From Pyropia haitanensis (Eukaryota > Rhodophyta > Bangiophyceae > Bangiales > Bangiaceae): 64,000 nucleotides of DNA. The translations under genes were made by a program, and so were the position numbers. Of this stretch, positions 1-9,083 are shown in pieces. The notes beneath the pieces are model-generated. The model had not been told where the DNA came from. It worked only from the letters and a program-made list of their open reading frames with translations, and did no database searches. Positions within the stretch are counted from its first letter, which is position 1. Each line of letters opens with the position of its first letter. The stretch is from NCBI GenBank assembly GCA_008729055.1, contig SDUX01000001.1, forward strand, positions 744,001 to 808,000, given 5' to 3'.

Positions 1-443
1 GCTCGTCGGCGGGGCGTGTGTCGTCCCTGTCCGCCTCTGTGTCTGGCGGCTGTCCGTGGGGGTGCTGCTTTCTCTTCCGCCCCTGGGTCGGGCGGCCGTC
101 GGTGGGGGTGACTTGAGTCGGTTCCCCCCCCCCCCCATTTATTTTTTTTTTTTTTTTCTTTTGTCTTCTTTTTTTTTTTTTTTGTGCTTGAGTCGGGGGA
201 GGTGTTACGGGTCGTGGGTGGAGTCGTCCCACTTCCCGCGGAGCTCGCCCTCGCCAAGTCGGTCAAGAGGTGGTGACGGGGGGCGTGGGTCGTGTCCCCC
301 CTCCAGAGCTCTACATCACCAAGTTGGTCAAGATGTCGGCGGGGGCGTGGGTCGTGTCCCCCCCCTTAATGATCAAGAAGAATTTTGTTTTGTTGGTATC
401 GACTGTGACACCTCCCCCCTACTTGACTCAGTGGGGGGAGTCA
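1..443 (-). repeat. Distal end of minus-strand Ty3 element, probable 3' LTR portion
   Basis: This stretch lies beyond the pol stop of the minus-strand Ty3 element, where a polypurine tract and 3' LTR are expected. On the minus strand two purine tracts are each followed by a TG: one ends near 444 (LTR would start TGACTCC) and one near 411 (LTR would start TGTCACAG). I cannot choose between them because the other LTR copy is interrupted and the window begins inside this one. It also contains T-rich runs at about 140-183 and an imperfect tandem repeat of about 65 bp (about 236-301 and 302-366) sharing GCGTGGGTCGTGTCCCCC. No gene is seen. Confidence 0.45.
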
Positions 444-484
444 TCCCCCTCCCCGACTTTGGGGTGGGGGTGACGTACCTCTGG

Positions 485-3400
485 CTACGTCGCCTGAGTT
501 GGGCGACGCCTCATAGGTATTTTTGCCACGTGGCAATACCGACGGACCTTCTCAGTTGGAAGGTCCTCCACATATTCCCATGTGTCGGAGTCCGACCCAT
601 ACCCAAACCATCTGACACGGAGCATGAGTCGCCCCGATTCATCGTACCCGTGTCCGACGAATTTATCGAACACGGCTTCCATTGGCTTATTGGAAGTTGA
701 CGGCAAGGCTGGGACTTGCCATGCCTTGAGTGCCCGAGCCCAAGCTGGGTCTCCCTCGGGTGGTTCGGGAGCGCGAGTTGCGTGATTCCCATTGATAGTA
801 CGGATGCCATCGTCACTCTCGATGGTCAACCGACGCCCATCCGTCTTCAATATTTGATATGGTCCCAGAGTCTTGAAGACCAATTTCCCGCCCGGTTTGT
901 CATGGGCATTCACGTACACCCATTCTCCAACTCGGAGGGGGGTACGTCGACTCCTAACTCGGGTGTCGAAATTCTTTTTGTATCTCGCCTGCGCCTTGTC
1001 CATGGTCTTCTGGACAAGGGGCATCATCTCTTCTAACTTATGGAGGAGGGCGGCCCTAGCTTGACCCGGAGTTTGGGCCGACGTGTCACCCTCAGTCTGG
1101 GTGAGGCGTTCAATGGCCACTGGCTTGAGTCGCCGTGGACATACAAAGGCAAACGGTGTCTCTCCCGTGCTACTGTGCACTTGGGAGTTGTACGCTGTCA
1201 CAAGTAGTGACGCGTAGCGCGCCCATGTGACTACATGGTCGTGCACATAGTGACGCAACTGGCGCACTAGTGTCTTATTGAAGCGCTCCACCTGCCCATT
1301 AGTCTGGGGGTGGTACGGGGTGGCGTAGTTTGTTTCCACCCCGAGCATCTTCAGGACTCTCTGGTATAGGACGGACGCGAACTGCGGTCCGTTGTCCGAA
1401 AGGACAGAGTCCGGGATACCATAACTGGCTATCCAGACGTCGAGCAACTCGCTCAAGACGTCCAAGGCAGTGGTGTCCTTGAGTGGGGCCACCCGTGTGA
1501 GCTTAGTAAAGCGATCACACATCACCAGAAGGTACTCATACCCTTCTGGTGTCCGAGGCAGTGGACCAAGTAGGTCCACGGCAATCGCTGCGAACGGCTC
1601 CGTCGCAGGGAAGAGACGCATGGTGGACGTCTCTCTGGCCTCCATGAGTCGGTTTTGTGCACAAGTCGCGCACGAGGCCACATGCCCATACACATCAGCC
1701 ACAAGTGATGGCCAATAATATTTTTTCCTCAGGGTCTGATACAACTTAGTCGACTCTGGGTGGGCACCCAACGGGGAGGAGTGTTCCCGTTGGAGGATGT
1801 CCTTCCTCAGACTCTCGGGAACAACAACTTGTTGTTCTCCTTGGGTATGTCCCCGCCGGCATAAAATGCCGTCTTCACTGAAGAAGAACCGAGTTGGTTC
1901 GGGGTTGTCCAACTCCTTCTTGAGTTGCTGACAGAGTTTGTCAGACTCTTGAGCCTGGACGAGTTTGTCCTTAGGCAAAGGTAGGAGGCGGGCCATCTCC
2001 GGCCGCCTCGGGTCGAGTACTGACCCCGACCGTGTGGTGACTCCCACATGAGGGATTTCCTCTGGGATGGGTACCGAGTCGTACCCATCCGTCGGTATGC
2101 GAGACATGGCGTCCGCAACCGCGTGCTTTTGACCCGACTTATACTCAACGTCGAAGTCAAACTCAGCGAGGCGAAGTCGCCATCGATTGAGTCGATTATT
2201 CGAGCACGCTGTAGTGGTAAGTATCCACTTCAGGGCTCGGTGATCACATCGAACGAGGAACCTCCCTCCTTCGACGTAGGGTCGTAGCATGGTGACTGCC
2301 CATACTACGCCCAGGCCTTCCAGCTCCGTCACAGTGTAGTTCTTCTGTGCCGGGGACAGGCCCTTACTGTAGTAGCCCACGGGCAGGTACTCGCCCGTGG
2401 TCTGTTGTTGGAGCAAGCAACAACCAAGTTGGTCGTAACTCGCGTCCACATCTATGATGTAGTGGCCCCCGAGTCTGGGGATGGCCAACACCGGTGGGTT
2501 GCAAAAAAGTTCTTTCAACCTCTCAAACGCTTCTCGCTCCTCTTGGGTCGGAGGGTCGAGGCGCTTGGGCCGCTTGGGACTTACCAAGCGGTTCAAGGGT
2601 GCAGACACTTTGGCAAAGTTCGCCGTGAAGCGTCTGTACACATTGCACATGCCCAGAAAACTCCTGAGCTGTGTTTGCGTCAAGGGGTAACTTGCCCGAC
2701 GCAGTGCCACGAGGTTTTTCTCGTTGACACTGATGCTACCTGGTCGAACCACATGACCTAGGTAGGCCACCTCATTACTGAAGAGGTGGCACTTGGCTGG
2801 CTTTAGTGTCACTCCTGCCCTACTCAGCAGGGTGAACACATTGTCCAAGTGGGACAAGTGTTCTTCGGCAGTTCCGGAGAACACAATGATGTCGTCTAAA
2901 TAGACGAGGGCATACTGCCATTTGACTCCGGCAAGTATCATGTCAATAGCACGCTGAAAAGTCGCAGGTGCATTGCATAGCCCAAACGGCAACTTCACGC
3001 ACTGATAAACTCCACAGTGACACGTGAAGGCCGTGAGTGGTCGATCCTCCTTACGTATGGGGATCTGCCAGTAACCCGCGTTGCAGTCCAACGTGGAGAA
3101 GAACTTTGCCTCGCCAAGTGAGTCGAGGCAATCGTCCATACGGGGTAAAGGGTAACTGTCCTTTACCGTCCGTTCATTCAACTTGCGGTAGTCAATGCAA
3201 AGCCGCATGGTGCCGTCGGGTTTGGGCACCAGGACTATGGGGCTGGCCCACTCGCCTGAGCTTGGCTCAATGACCCCAAGGTCCTTCATCCGTTGGACCT
3301 GCTTCCGGGTAAGTTCCCGAGAGGCAGGGCCCATACGGTAGGGGTTCAAGCGGACTGGCTTGACCCCAGGCTTCAACACGATTCTGTGTTCAGTGGCCTT

Positions 3401-4477
3401 GATGAGTCCAAGGTCACCATTCCACAACTTGTGGTGCTGTTGGATGAGTTTATCCAAGCGATCATGCAGGCACTTCGGGACATTTTCCCGATGCACCGTC
3501 GGCGAGTCTGCCGACGGCTTTGGGTCCGGAGGAAAGGGAGTCTTCTCCTCCATCGCCTTCCACTGCTGTTGAGTCACAGCGGTGACATTCCCCTCGTGGG
3601 TGGAGATGCTCGCAATCTTCATCCCACGGGGGATGCGTCGAGGAGTCTTCGACACGTTGAGGACCTCGACGACCCAGGTCTGGTCAGTCCCACAAGTCAT
3701 GGGTCCAGGTGCAACTTGCACCTGGTGCTTCTCATACGTCTTGTCGAGGGGGAATACAAACCCATTTCCCTTAAACGATGTACGAACTTGTACATACGTC
3801 CTCGACCGGGGAGGAATGCACACTCCCTTGAGCACATGCACCGACTCAGTGCTGCCATCTGTCTTACGAGGACTCTCCCGTGCCTTGGGAGTCTTCGGGG
3901 AGACAGTGGCCCCTTTACGCAAGATGGGGACAGTTTCCCCATTGAGCATACGAATAAACCCTTCGGGTCCCCGGACTTCGGGTACGTGGGTGTCCACGTA
4001 GTCGGTACCCAGGAGTACTGGGACCGACATGCGTGGTACAACCCCAAAGGTCACCTCAGTCTGGTATGACCCAATGCATACACTCAATGCAATTGAACCC
4101 ACAATGGGGAGGAGTCCCCCATTGACATCAAACATACGCCATGTCGAGCGGTCAACTTGACTCACCTCGACTCCCTCAGGCAACAACTCTTGCCTGATGA
4201 GGGATACCGGCGAACCCGTGTCGACTATGACACGGGAAGCAAACTCATACCCATCGTACAGCCAAAGTCTGGCTGCGACTTGGTAGTTACTCCCTACCAA
4301 GACAGATACGATCCGACTTGGGTCGTATCGCTGCGAGGGGGCCTTGCCTTGAGGTCTCACCCCTCGAGGGCGTTGTAAGAGCTTCACCCGCCCATGAGTC
4401 GGCGTCGGGTGAAGTTCCCCTTGGCCTGCCGCCGAGGTCTGTGGGGTCAACTCGACTCCAGCGGCTAGGCGTTTCCC
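485..4477 (-). CDS. pol: Ty3/gypsy Pol polyprotein with chromodomain (element 1)
   Basis: Polyprotein of an LTR retrotransposon that processes Gag-Pol, copies the RNA to DNA and integrates it. Counting from the TTG codon at 4450, an aspartic protease has its DTG at about residue 77. Reverse transcriptase follows with YLDD at 517-520 (bases 2891-2902). RNase H follows at about 665-760. The integrase has an HHCC zinc finger and an intact D,D,E triad (contexts AVDLLGP, LSDNGPQF, GQVERFN). A C-terminal chromodomain (VRWFGYGSDSDTWEYVEDLP) places it with the chromoviruses. The frame lies at -1 relative to gag and needs no ATG; expression is inferred through the slippery site at 4471-4477. No internal stop is present, so the copy may be young. 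Confidence 0.93.
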   Translation of the reverse strand, partial: GKRLAAGVELTPQTSAAGQGELHPTPTHGRVKLLQRPRGVRPQGKAPSQRYDPSRIVSVLVGSNYQVAARLWLYDGYEFASRVIVDTGSPVSLIRQELLPEGVEVSQVDRSTWRMFDVNGGLLPIVGSIALSVCIGSYQTEVTFGVVPRMSVPVLLGTDYVDTHVPEVRGPEGFIRMLNGETVPILRKGATVSPKTPKARESPRKTDGSTESVHVLKGVCIPPRSRTYVQVRTSFKGNGFVFPLDKTYEKHQVQVAPGPMTCGTDQTWVVEVLNVSKTPRRIPRGMKIASISTHEGNVTAVTQQQWKAMEEKTPFPPDPKPSADSPTVHRENVPKCLHDRLDKLIQQHHKLWNGDLGLIKATEHRIVLKPGVKPVRLNPYRMGPASRELTRKQVQRMKDLGVIEPSSGEWASPIVLVPKPDGTMRLCIDYRKLNERTVKDSYPLPRMDDCLDSLGEAKFFSTLDCNAGYWQIPIRKEDRPLTAFTCHCGVYQCVKLPFGLCNAPATFQRAIDMILAGVKWQYALVYLDDIIVFSGTAEEHLSHLDNVFTLLSRAGVTLKPAKCHLFSNEVAYLGHVVRPGSISVNEKNLVALRRASYPLTQTQLRSFLGMCNVYRRFTANFAKVSAPLNRLVSPKRPKRLDPPTQEEREAFERLKELFCNPPVLAIPRLGGHYIIDVDASYDQLGCCLLQQQTTGEYLPVGYYSKGLSPAQKNYTVTELEGLGVVWAVTMLRPYVEGGRFLVRCDHRALKWILTTTACSNNRLNRWRLRLAEFDFDVEYKSGQKHAVADAMSRIPTDGYDSVPIPEEIPHVGVTTRSGSVLDPRRPEMARLLPLPKDKLVQAQESDKLCQQLKKELDNPEPTRFFFSEDGILCRRGHTQGEQQVVVPESLRKDILQREHSSPLGAHPESTKLYQTLRKKYYWPSLVADVYGHVASCATCAQNRLMEARETSTMRLFPATEPFAAIAVDLLGPLPRTPEGYEYLLVMCDRFTKLTRVAPLKDTTALDVLSELLDVWIASYGIPDSVLSDNGPQFASVLYQRVLKMLGVETNYATPYHPQTNGQVERFNKTLVRQLRHYVHDHVVTWARYASLLVTAYNSQVHSSTGETPFAFVCPRRLKPVAIERLTQTEGDTSAQTPGQARAALLHKLEEMMPLVQKTMDKAQARYKKNFDTRVRSRRTPLRVGEWVYVNAHDKPGGKLVFKTLGPYQILKTDGRRLTIESDDGIRTINGNHATRAPEPPEGDPAWARALKAWQVPALPSTSNKPMEAVFDKFVGHGYDESGRLMLRVRWFGYGSDSDTWEYVEDLPTEKVRRYCHVAKIPMRRRPTQAT

Positions 4478-6225
4478 TCACCCGAGTCGGATGAGGAAGG
4501 GGTACTCTCACTCGAGCTTGAGGTGGGTGCCTCCCCCTCCTCAAGACTCTTGTTAGTCCCCTCCGGCCCCTGTTGGGTAATAGCACCAACCCGAGTTGGG
4601 TTGGAGCGGGAACTCGGGGGAGTTCCCCGGGTCCCAAGACTCATGCTGCGAGCCAAGATGGCTCGCAGACGCGAGTCCAGGGCGGGGCACTGAGACGCCC
4701 AGTGACCCGTCTTCGAGCACTGCCAACACGGCCGGTCGCTCTTCGATGTCTGTGGCGTCGCCTTTCCCTGGGGAGTTTCCGGGATGGCCGCCACGACATC
4801 AGCTTCCTCTTGAGTCGAGGTAGCAGCCACAGCCGGGCGTACCCGAGGGTACTGGGCCGCCCTGGCCGCGCGACGAAGGCGAGTCGCCTCCGCGCTCTTA
4901 GTCTCCTTCTCTCTCTCCTTCCGTTGGTCAGACACGATCCAACGGTACTCTTCACCCTTGGTTTGGGCGACGCGGGCCAACTCGGCCAGCGTCATGCCAG
5001 GCGTGTTGCGCTCGCGCACAGTCGCGCGAGCGGAACGGTGGACACCCTCCACAAAACGCCCTTTAATGACGCCTTGTGGATGAATAAATCCACAAAGGAC
5101 GTTCAGCTGACGGAGTCTCTCAGCGAACGTCCGCTCGTCCTCACCCTCACTCTGGGTGGCACGATTAAACTCCTCTACCTGCGCGGCGAGAGACGCCTCG
5201 TCCGCGTGGTAACGCAACACCCAGTTGATCAACTCCAAGTAGGAGGAGACCTCACCGGGGTTGCCGCCATGCCGACTTGGCATGACGCTCATCACCTCGG
5301 AGCGGAGTGGCTCCTTGGTGAAGTCCTGAAGCATAAAGAACGCCTCTGCTTCAGAGACATCATTGTCATCACAAGCTTTTGCGAACTTACGCAAAAACTG
5401 GAAGACCTTCAGAGGCGGGGTCCCGTCCCACTCAGACCGGACCCCAAAGGACTGAGCCACGTCCTTCTTGCGCCGGCCCAGAGTATGGGCCTGGCGGTTC
5501 GTGTAGGTCACCGACTTGTTGACCAACGCGTACGTCTCACAGTCGAAGACGTCCGCGTATAGAGGATTGTTAACCACGATCTTCTTGGGGATCTCCCGGA
5601 CTTTGGGACGATCCCGTGGCTCCTGCCGTCCATGTCGGACGGCCTCCTCCCCACTCGACGCCTCGCTCGAGTGGGCAGGCGAACGAGAACGGTACTCTCG
5701 GCGGGGAGCAACTTGCTCCCCACGCCGCTCATGCCGGGAGGCCTGCCCAGGCGCAGGAGACTTTTCCTGTAGCGCCCGCCCCACCTCCTCACGCACAACT
5801 TGTGCGATGGCTGTCACCACACTGGCATCCAGGCTCCCGGTGGACCCCGGCGGAGCTCGACTTGAGCTACCGCCCGGTCCTTCCGGAACCAAAGGGGGCG
5901 CGGACTCGCCGTCCCGGGGTACGGAGCCTCTGCCCCCAGCACCCAAGGCCGGCAGTCCCGTGCCGAAGGGAGTGTCATCATCCGCCGGTAGGGGCACCTG
6001 AGCCGGAGTCTGGCTCGGCACACCCGCCGGAGGAGGGCGACCTCCGCTCGAGTCGACGGAGAATGGCGCGGGTCGGAACCTGGCCGAACGCCGAGGGGGT
6101 CGCCCCTGGCGACCCGACTCATCCACGCTGCCCGTCCTGGGGGGTACTCCGCCCGAAGGGGGACGCATCCGCTCCCCCTCCCCAGGTACAAACGGCGCGG
6201 CGGGAGAGTCTTCCGCGCCCGCCAT
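4465..6225 (-). CDS. gag: Gag of Ty3/gypsy element 1
   Basis: Structural capsid/nucleocapsid protein that packages element RNA. The N-terminal third is Pro/Gly/Arg-rich and low in complexity. A helical retrotransposon capsid region follows in the middle (for example FQFLRKFAKACDDNDVSEAE and RTFAERLRQLNVLCGF). A single CCHC zinc knuckle (CWQCSKTGHWASQC) sits near residue 500. The tail is Ser-rich and ends SGEGNA just after the slippery heptamer. The open frame extends one GTG codon upstream, but the first ATG is at 6225 and is preferred. The leader to its right holds a primer-binding-site candidate. Confidence 0.9.
   Translation of the reverse strand: MAGAEDSPAAPFVPGEGERMRPPSGGVPPRTGSVDESGRQGRPPRRSARFRPAPFSVDSSGGRPPPAGVPSQTPAQVPLPADDDTPFGTGLPALGAGGRGSVPRDGESAPPLVPEGPGGSSSRAPPGSTGSLDASVVTAIAQVVREEVGRALQEKSPAPGQASRHERRGEQVAPRREYRSRSPAHSSEASSGEEAVRHGRQEPRDRPKVREIPKKIVVNNPLYADVFDCETYALVNKSVTYTNRQAHTLGRRKKDVAQSFGVRSEWDGTPPLKVFQFLRKFAKACDDNDVSEAEAFFMLQDFTKEPLRSEVMSVMPSRHGGNPGEVSSYLELINWVLRYHADEASLAAQVEEFNRATQSEGEDERTFAERLRQLNVLCGFIHPQGVIKGRFVEGVHRSARATVRERNTPGMTLAELARVAQTKGEEYRWIVSDQRKEREKETKSAEATRLRRAARAAQYPRVRPAVAATSTQEEADVVAAIPETPQGKATPQTSKSDRPCWQCSKTGHWASQCPALDSRLRAILARSMSLGTRGTPPSSRSNPTRVGAITQQGPEGTNKSLEEGEAPTSSSSESTPSSSDSGEGNA
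4471..4477 (-). promoter_or_regulatory. -1 ribosomal frameshift heptamer GGGAAAC, gag-pol of element 1
   Basis: On the minus strand the heptamer reads G GGA AAC in the gag frame, two codons before the gag TAG (4465-4467). This is the canonical X XXY YYZ form. Slipping by -1 enters the long pol frame directly. A weaker possible stem downstream pairs CCTAGCCGC with GCGGCAGG imperfectly. Confidence 0.7.
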
Positions 6226-6235
6226 CACTCCGGGA

Positions 6236-6252
6236 CTCGAGTTGAGTCACCA
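6236..6252 (-). other. Candidate primer binding site of element 1
   Basis: On the minus strand the putative LTR end (AACGTCA) is followed by TTT and then TGGTGACTCAACTC. It starts with the TGG expected to pair with a tRNA CCA end. Element 2 has TTTGGTGG in the same place. The tRNA was not identified. Confidence 0.45.
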
Positions 6253-6255
6253 AAA

Positions 6256-6330
6256 TGACGTTACGGTGCCCAGAGTCGGGGATCGTCGGCGTGGGAGCAC
6301 GGAACACAACCGCCCCTCCGCTTACGCGAC
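6256..6330 (-). repeat. Fragment of 5' LTR of element 1, cut by insertion of element 2
   Basis: This fragment starts (plus-strand reading) with TGACGTTACGG next to the candidate primer binding site. It stops where element 2 begins at 6331. The last five bases, GCGAC (6326-6330), recur at 17363-17367 as the target-site duplication. The rest of this LTR should therefore continue at 17368, but I could not match that sequence to the left end of the window. Confidence 0.5.
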
Positions 6331-6972
6331 TGTGGCATATATACGCCTGGGGGGCGCGCAGGGGCCGTCCACGGCTAAGTGGACGGCACGCGCCGCAGCC
6401 CCACGGGCGGCCACACCCGCCGAGGGCGTCGTCGCAACCCCTCTCCCCGACCCCTGTAAAAGGGTCGGGCGGCGCACCGGGCCCGAACGGTCGCGTCACG
6501 GGTGGGGCTAGCCCCCCCCCTAGGTCGCTTGTGATTGGATCGAAGGCGTGCGCCGGCGGGCGGTCCTTCGATCTGAGGGACAGCTCCCGGGCCGGGGGAG
6601 GACGGCCGCGGGAGCTGGATCGAGTACTCCCTGTGACGATCGATAGGATCGACCTATCGATTGTGGTACGCCCTTTCGGGGGGTACTCACCAATTTCGCA
6701 TGCAATTATCGTCTTGGAGGGATTTCGCTTCTATTTCTTAGGACAGGTCGACTCTGCCCGGTCGACCTGTCCGATCGAGGGTTGCGGCGGGCGCGCGCGT
6801 GCCTCTTCTGGGCACGCGACGGCGTTCTCGCTCCGCTTCTCCCTGCTCGTCAGGTCTAAACGTATCCTTCTTTGTCCCGCTTACTTGCCATAGTCTTGGC
6901 ACTGCGGTTACGGGTCTGTGCGTCAACCCTCCCCCCTGATTACGGTACCCTGTGGACACCCGACTTGCCACA
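6331..6972 (+). repeat. 5' LTR of element 2
   Basis: A 642-bp terminal repeat, TGTGGCA...TGCCACA, apparently identical to 16721-17362. A near-palindromic GCATATATACG sits seven bases from its outer edge. Internal short palindromes are frequent (for example GATCGATAGGATCGACC near 6640). Confidence 0.95.
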
Positions 6973-6974
6973 TT

Positions 6975-6992
6975 TGGTGGAGCAGCAGGGGA
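6975..6992 (+). other. Candidate primer binding site of element 2
   Basis: Two bases after the 5' LTR the sequence reads TGGTGGAGCAGCAGGGGA. It begins with TGG, which fits pairing with the CCA terminus of a primer tRNA. The tRNA species was not identified. Confidence 0.45.
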
Positions 6993-7238
6993 TACGCAGA
7001 AACTCACGGCCCTCGGCCGTGAGGTGGACGTGTATCTCCTTATCTTTTACGGCTAAGACGGGTAGCGGTGTCATCGTGGACTTCGACTTGGGCGGCCGGA
7101 GCGCAGGGCGCAAACGGACCCGGGTCAAGGTGGTGGTGAGCGGGGCTCATCACGTCAAGGGGTCGCCACGGGCCGTAGCCCCGTGGACGACAGCGATCGC
7201 CGGTCCTCGACAGGGGAGGACCTGATCGGTCGGGCAAC

Positions 7239-9050
7239 ATGGATCCTCATCTCCCGAAGGACTACGTGCCCCCCGATGGGACGCGCCGAAAGGGCGTCTC
7301 CACGAGGTCTTCCTCTACCACTCAAGCCCGCAACGACCCCCCTCCGCCTCCTCGTCGGGCCCCGTCGGCGCATGCCGACGTGGACCCAAAGGACGACCCG
7401 CTGACGTTCCCAGCGGCCTCGGCGTCGGCGGCTGGGCCGACGCCTACCGCAGAGGCGGAAGACGACGGCCGGACTGCCGCCTATGAAGCTGCCCTTGCTC
7501 AAGCGGAGCAAGCTTTGAATGACGAGCAGACCACGGTAGCCGAACTGACGCGACGTCTGCAGCAGCAACAAGATCTGCTGGTTGAGATGCAGAAGTCTGC
7601 TCAAGGGAGCAGATCCGCCAGTGGCTCCATGAAGAAGCCCCGACCCACCAAGAAGGGTCAGCCTAAGGATCGCAAGCAGCCGACACCTGAGCCTGTCAAG
7701 GAACAACATGACACGGCGGAGCTACTTGCGGGACTCCAGGCTCTCCTTCAAGTGTACGGTGAGCGCCCCGCTCAGGGTACCCCCGAGCGCGGCCGCCGTA
7801 CACGCAAGGGCCCTCGTCACACTCGACGTGACGACGCCCCTTCCAAGTCCCGGTCATCGACGGCGACGGACCGATCTACTTCGTCCGATCGGTCATCGTC
7901 GTCATCGTCGACATCGGGGCCCCCGACCCCTCCTTCTCCGCCGTCTTCCCCGTCGGAATCTTCCGACGAGAGCACCACGGACGAGGAGGAAGCTACGCGA
8001 CGCCGACGCGGGCTCAAGTCCAAGCGATCAAAGAAGAACGAACACGAGGTGTTCGACCGTCGGATGGCCATCCATGCACCCAACCGTCGTTACCGACGTC
8101 TGTTGTGCTACAAGACGTACTTCCTGGAGGATACGCGCCTGGCGTATCCACCCCGTCTTGTCAGGAAAGCACATAAGCTGAACAAGTGCTTGGACGGGCC
8201 GTTCCAAGGTCAGGCGCCCTTCACTGGGAAGGACCCACTCGCCATCTTCGGGTTCTTGTCTACGTTCAAGAAAGCTTGTGACGCCGCCGGAGCGTCACAC
8301 GGACAAGCACTGCCCCTCCTCGGCTTCCGCCTGTCGGGATCGGCTAAGCTGTCCTTCACCTCCGCCGTGTCCAACAGTGGGACACGGGACGCGCACGCCA
8401 TCAAGACGTACGGGGACGGAGTCAACTGGCTGTTGCAGAAGTTTGCAACGCCGGACAAGTTGAACGAGGCCTACACCGAGGTCATTTCTGCTCGTCAAGA
8501 ACAAGAGGAAGCACCTCGAGCGTTCGGCGAACGACTCGAGCGTATGTGCGACCGCCTCGTCGGCTTGTTCAACAGCAGCGATCTCGTTGATACGTTCATC
8601 AACGGACTTCACGACGCGATCAAGGCGCAGGTTGTCATGTTCCAGATGACCAAGGGCCGCGTGTCGCTGCCGGAAGCGATCACTACCGCGCAGATCTACT
8701 GGACGGGTGTCCAGAAGGTCAAGGTGGACCTGCGTCGACACATCCGGAACACTACCTCTCCAATCCGTGTTGGAGCCGTCTCGGAAGCCGTCGTAGCGAA
8801 TGTCGCGGTCACTCCGCCGCAACCACCACGTTTCGCGCGAACGGAACGCAACGCCACACCGGCATCGAGGTCCCCGTCCCCGCGTCGAACTGCAACTTTG
8901 ACGGACGAATGCTACAACTGTCACCGGTTCGGGCACTTCTCCAGCGACTGCCCCGAGCCTCGACGGGAACGCCGACGTTCGTCAACGGACCGTGCCGTAA
9001 CGGCCTTCGTCGACACCGACGACCACCCTGCCCACGCTCAGGGAAACTGA
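7239..9050 (+). CDS. gag: Gag of Ty3/gypsy element 2
   Basis: A 603-residue Gag that forms the particle and binds element RNA. The N-terminal part is charged and Ser/Pro-rich with a glutamine/alanine helical stretch (TRRLQQQQDLLVEMQ). An RS-like and acidic Ser run follows at about 200-260. The capsid-like helices come next (about 320-470, for example AIFGFLSTFKKACDAAG and RAFGERLERMCDRL). One CCHC knuckle (CYNCHRFGHFSSDC) lies at about 558-571. The ATG at 7239 opens the frame about 265 bases after the LTR. The last codons, CAG GGA AAC TGA, form the frameshift site, so most ribosomes should stop here and a minority continue into pol. Confidence 0.9.
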   Translation: MDPHLPKDYVPPDGTRRKGVSTRSSSTTQARNDPPPPPRRAPSAHADVDPKDDPLTFPAASASAAGPTPTAEAEDDGRTAAYEAALAQAEQALNDEQTTVAELTRRLQQQQDLLVEMQKSAQGSRSASGSMKKPRPTKKGQPKDRKQPTPEPVKEQHDTAELLAGLQALLQVYGERPAQGTPERGRRTRKGPRHTRRDDAPSKSRSSTATDRSTSSDRSSSSSSTSGPPTPPSPPSSPSESSDESTTDEEEATRRRRGLKSKRSKKNEHEVFDRRMAIHAPNRRYRRLLCYKTYFLEDTRLAYPPRLVRKAHKLNKCLDGPFQGQAPFTGKDPLAIFGFLSTFKKACDAAGASHGQALPLLGFRLSGSAKLSFTSAVSNSGTRDAHAIKTYGDGVNWLLQKFATPDKLNEAYTEVISARQEQEEAPRAFGERLERMCDRLVGLFNSSDLVDTFINGLHDAIKAQVVMFQMTKGRVSLPEAITTAQIYWTGVQKVKVDLRRHIRNTTSPIRVGAVSEAVVANVAVTPPQPPRFARTERNATPASRSPSPRRTATLTDECYNCHRFGHFSSDCPEPRRERRRSSTDRAVTAFVDTDDHPAHAQGN

Positions 9051-9083
9051 GCGGTCGGCCGCGTGAGCCCGGCGCGGCCGACC
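9041..9083 (+). promoter_or_regulatory. Programmed -1 frameshift signal: GGGAAAC plus stem-loop
   Basis: The slippery heptamer G GGA AAC (9041-9047) is read in the gag frame and followed at once by the gag TGA (9048-9050). After a 5-nt spacer, a perfect 11-bp stem follows: GGTCGGCCGCG at 9053-9063 pairs with CGCGGCCGACC at 9073-9083 around a 9-nt loop. Slippage by -1 gives GGG AAA CTG in the pol frame. Site, spacing and stem match the classical retroviral layout; activity is inferred. Confidence 0.85.
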
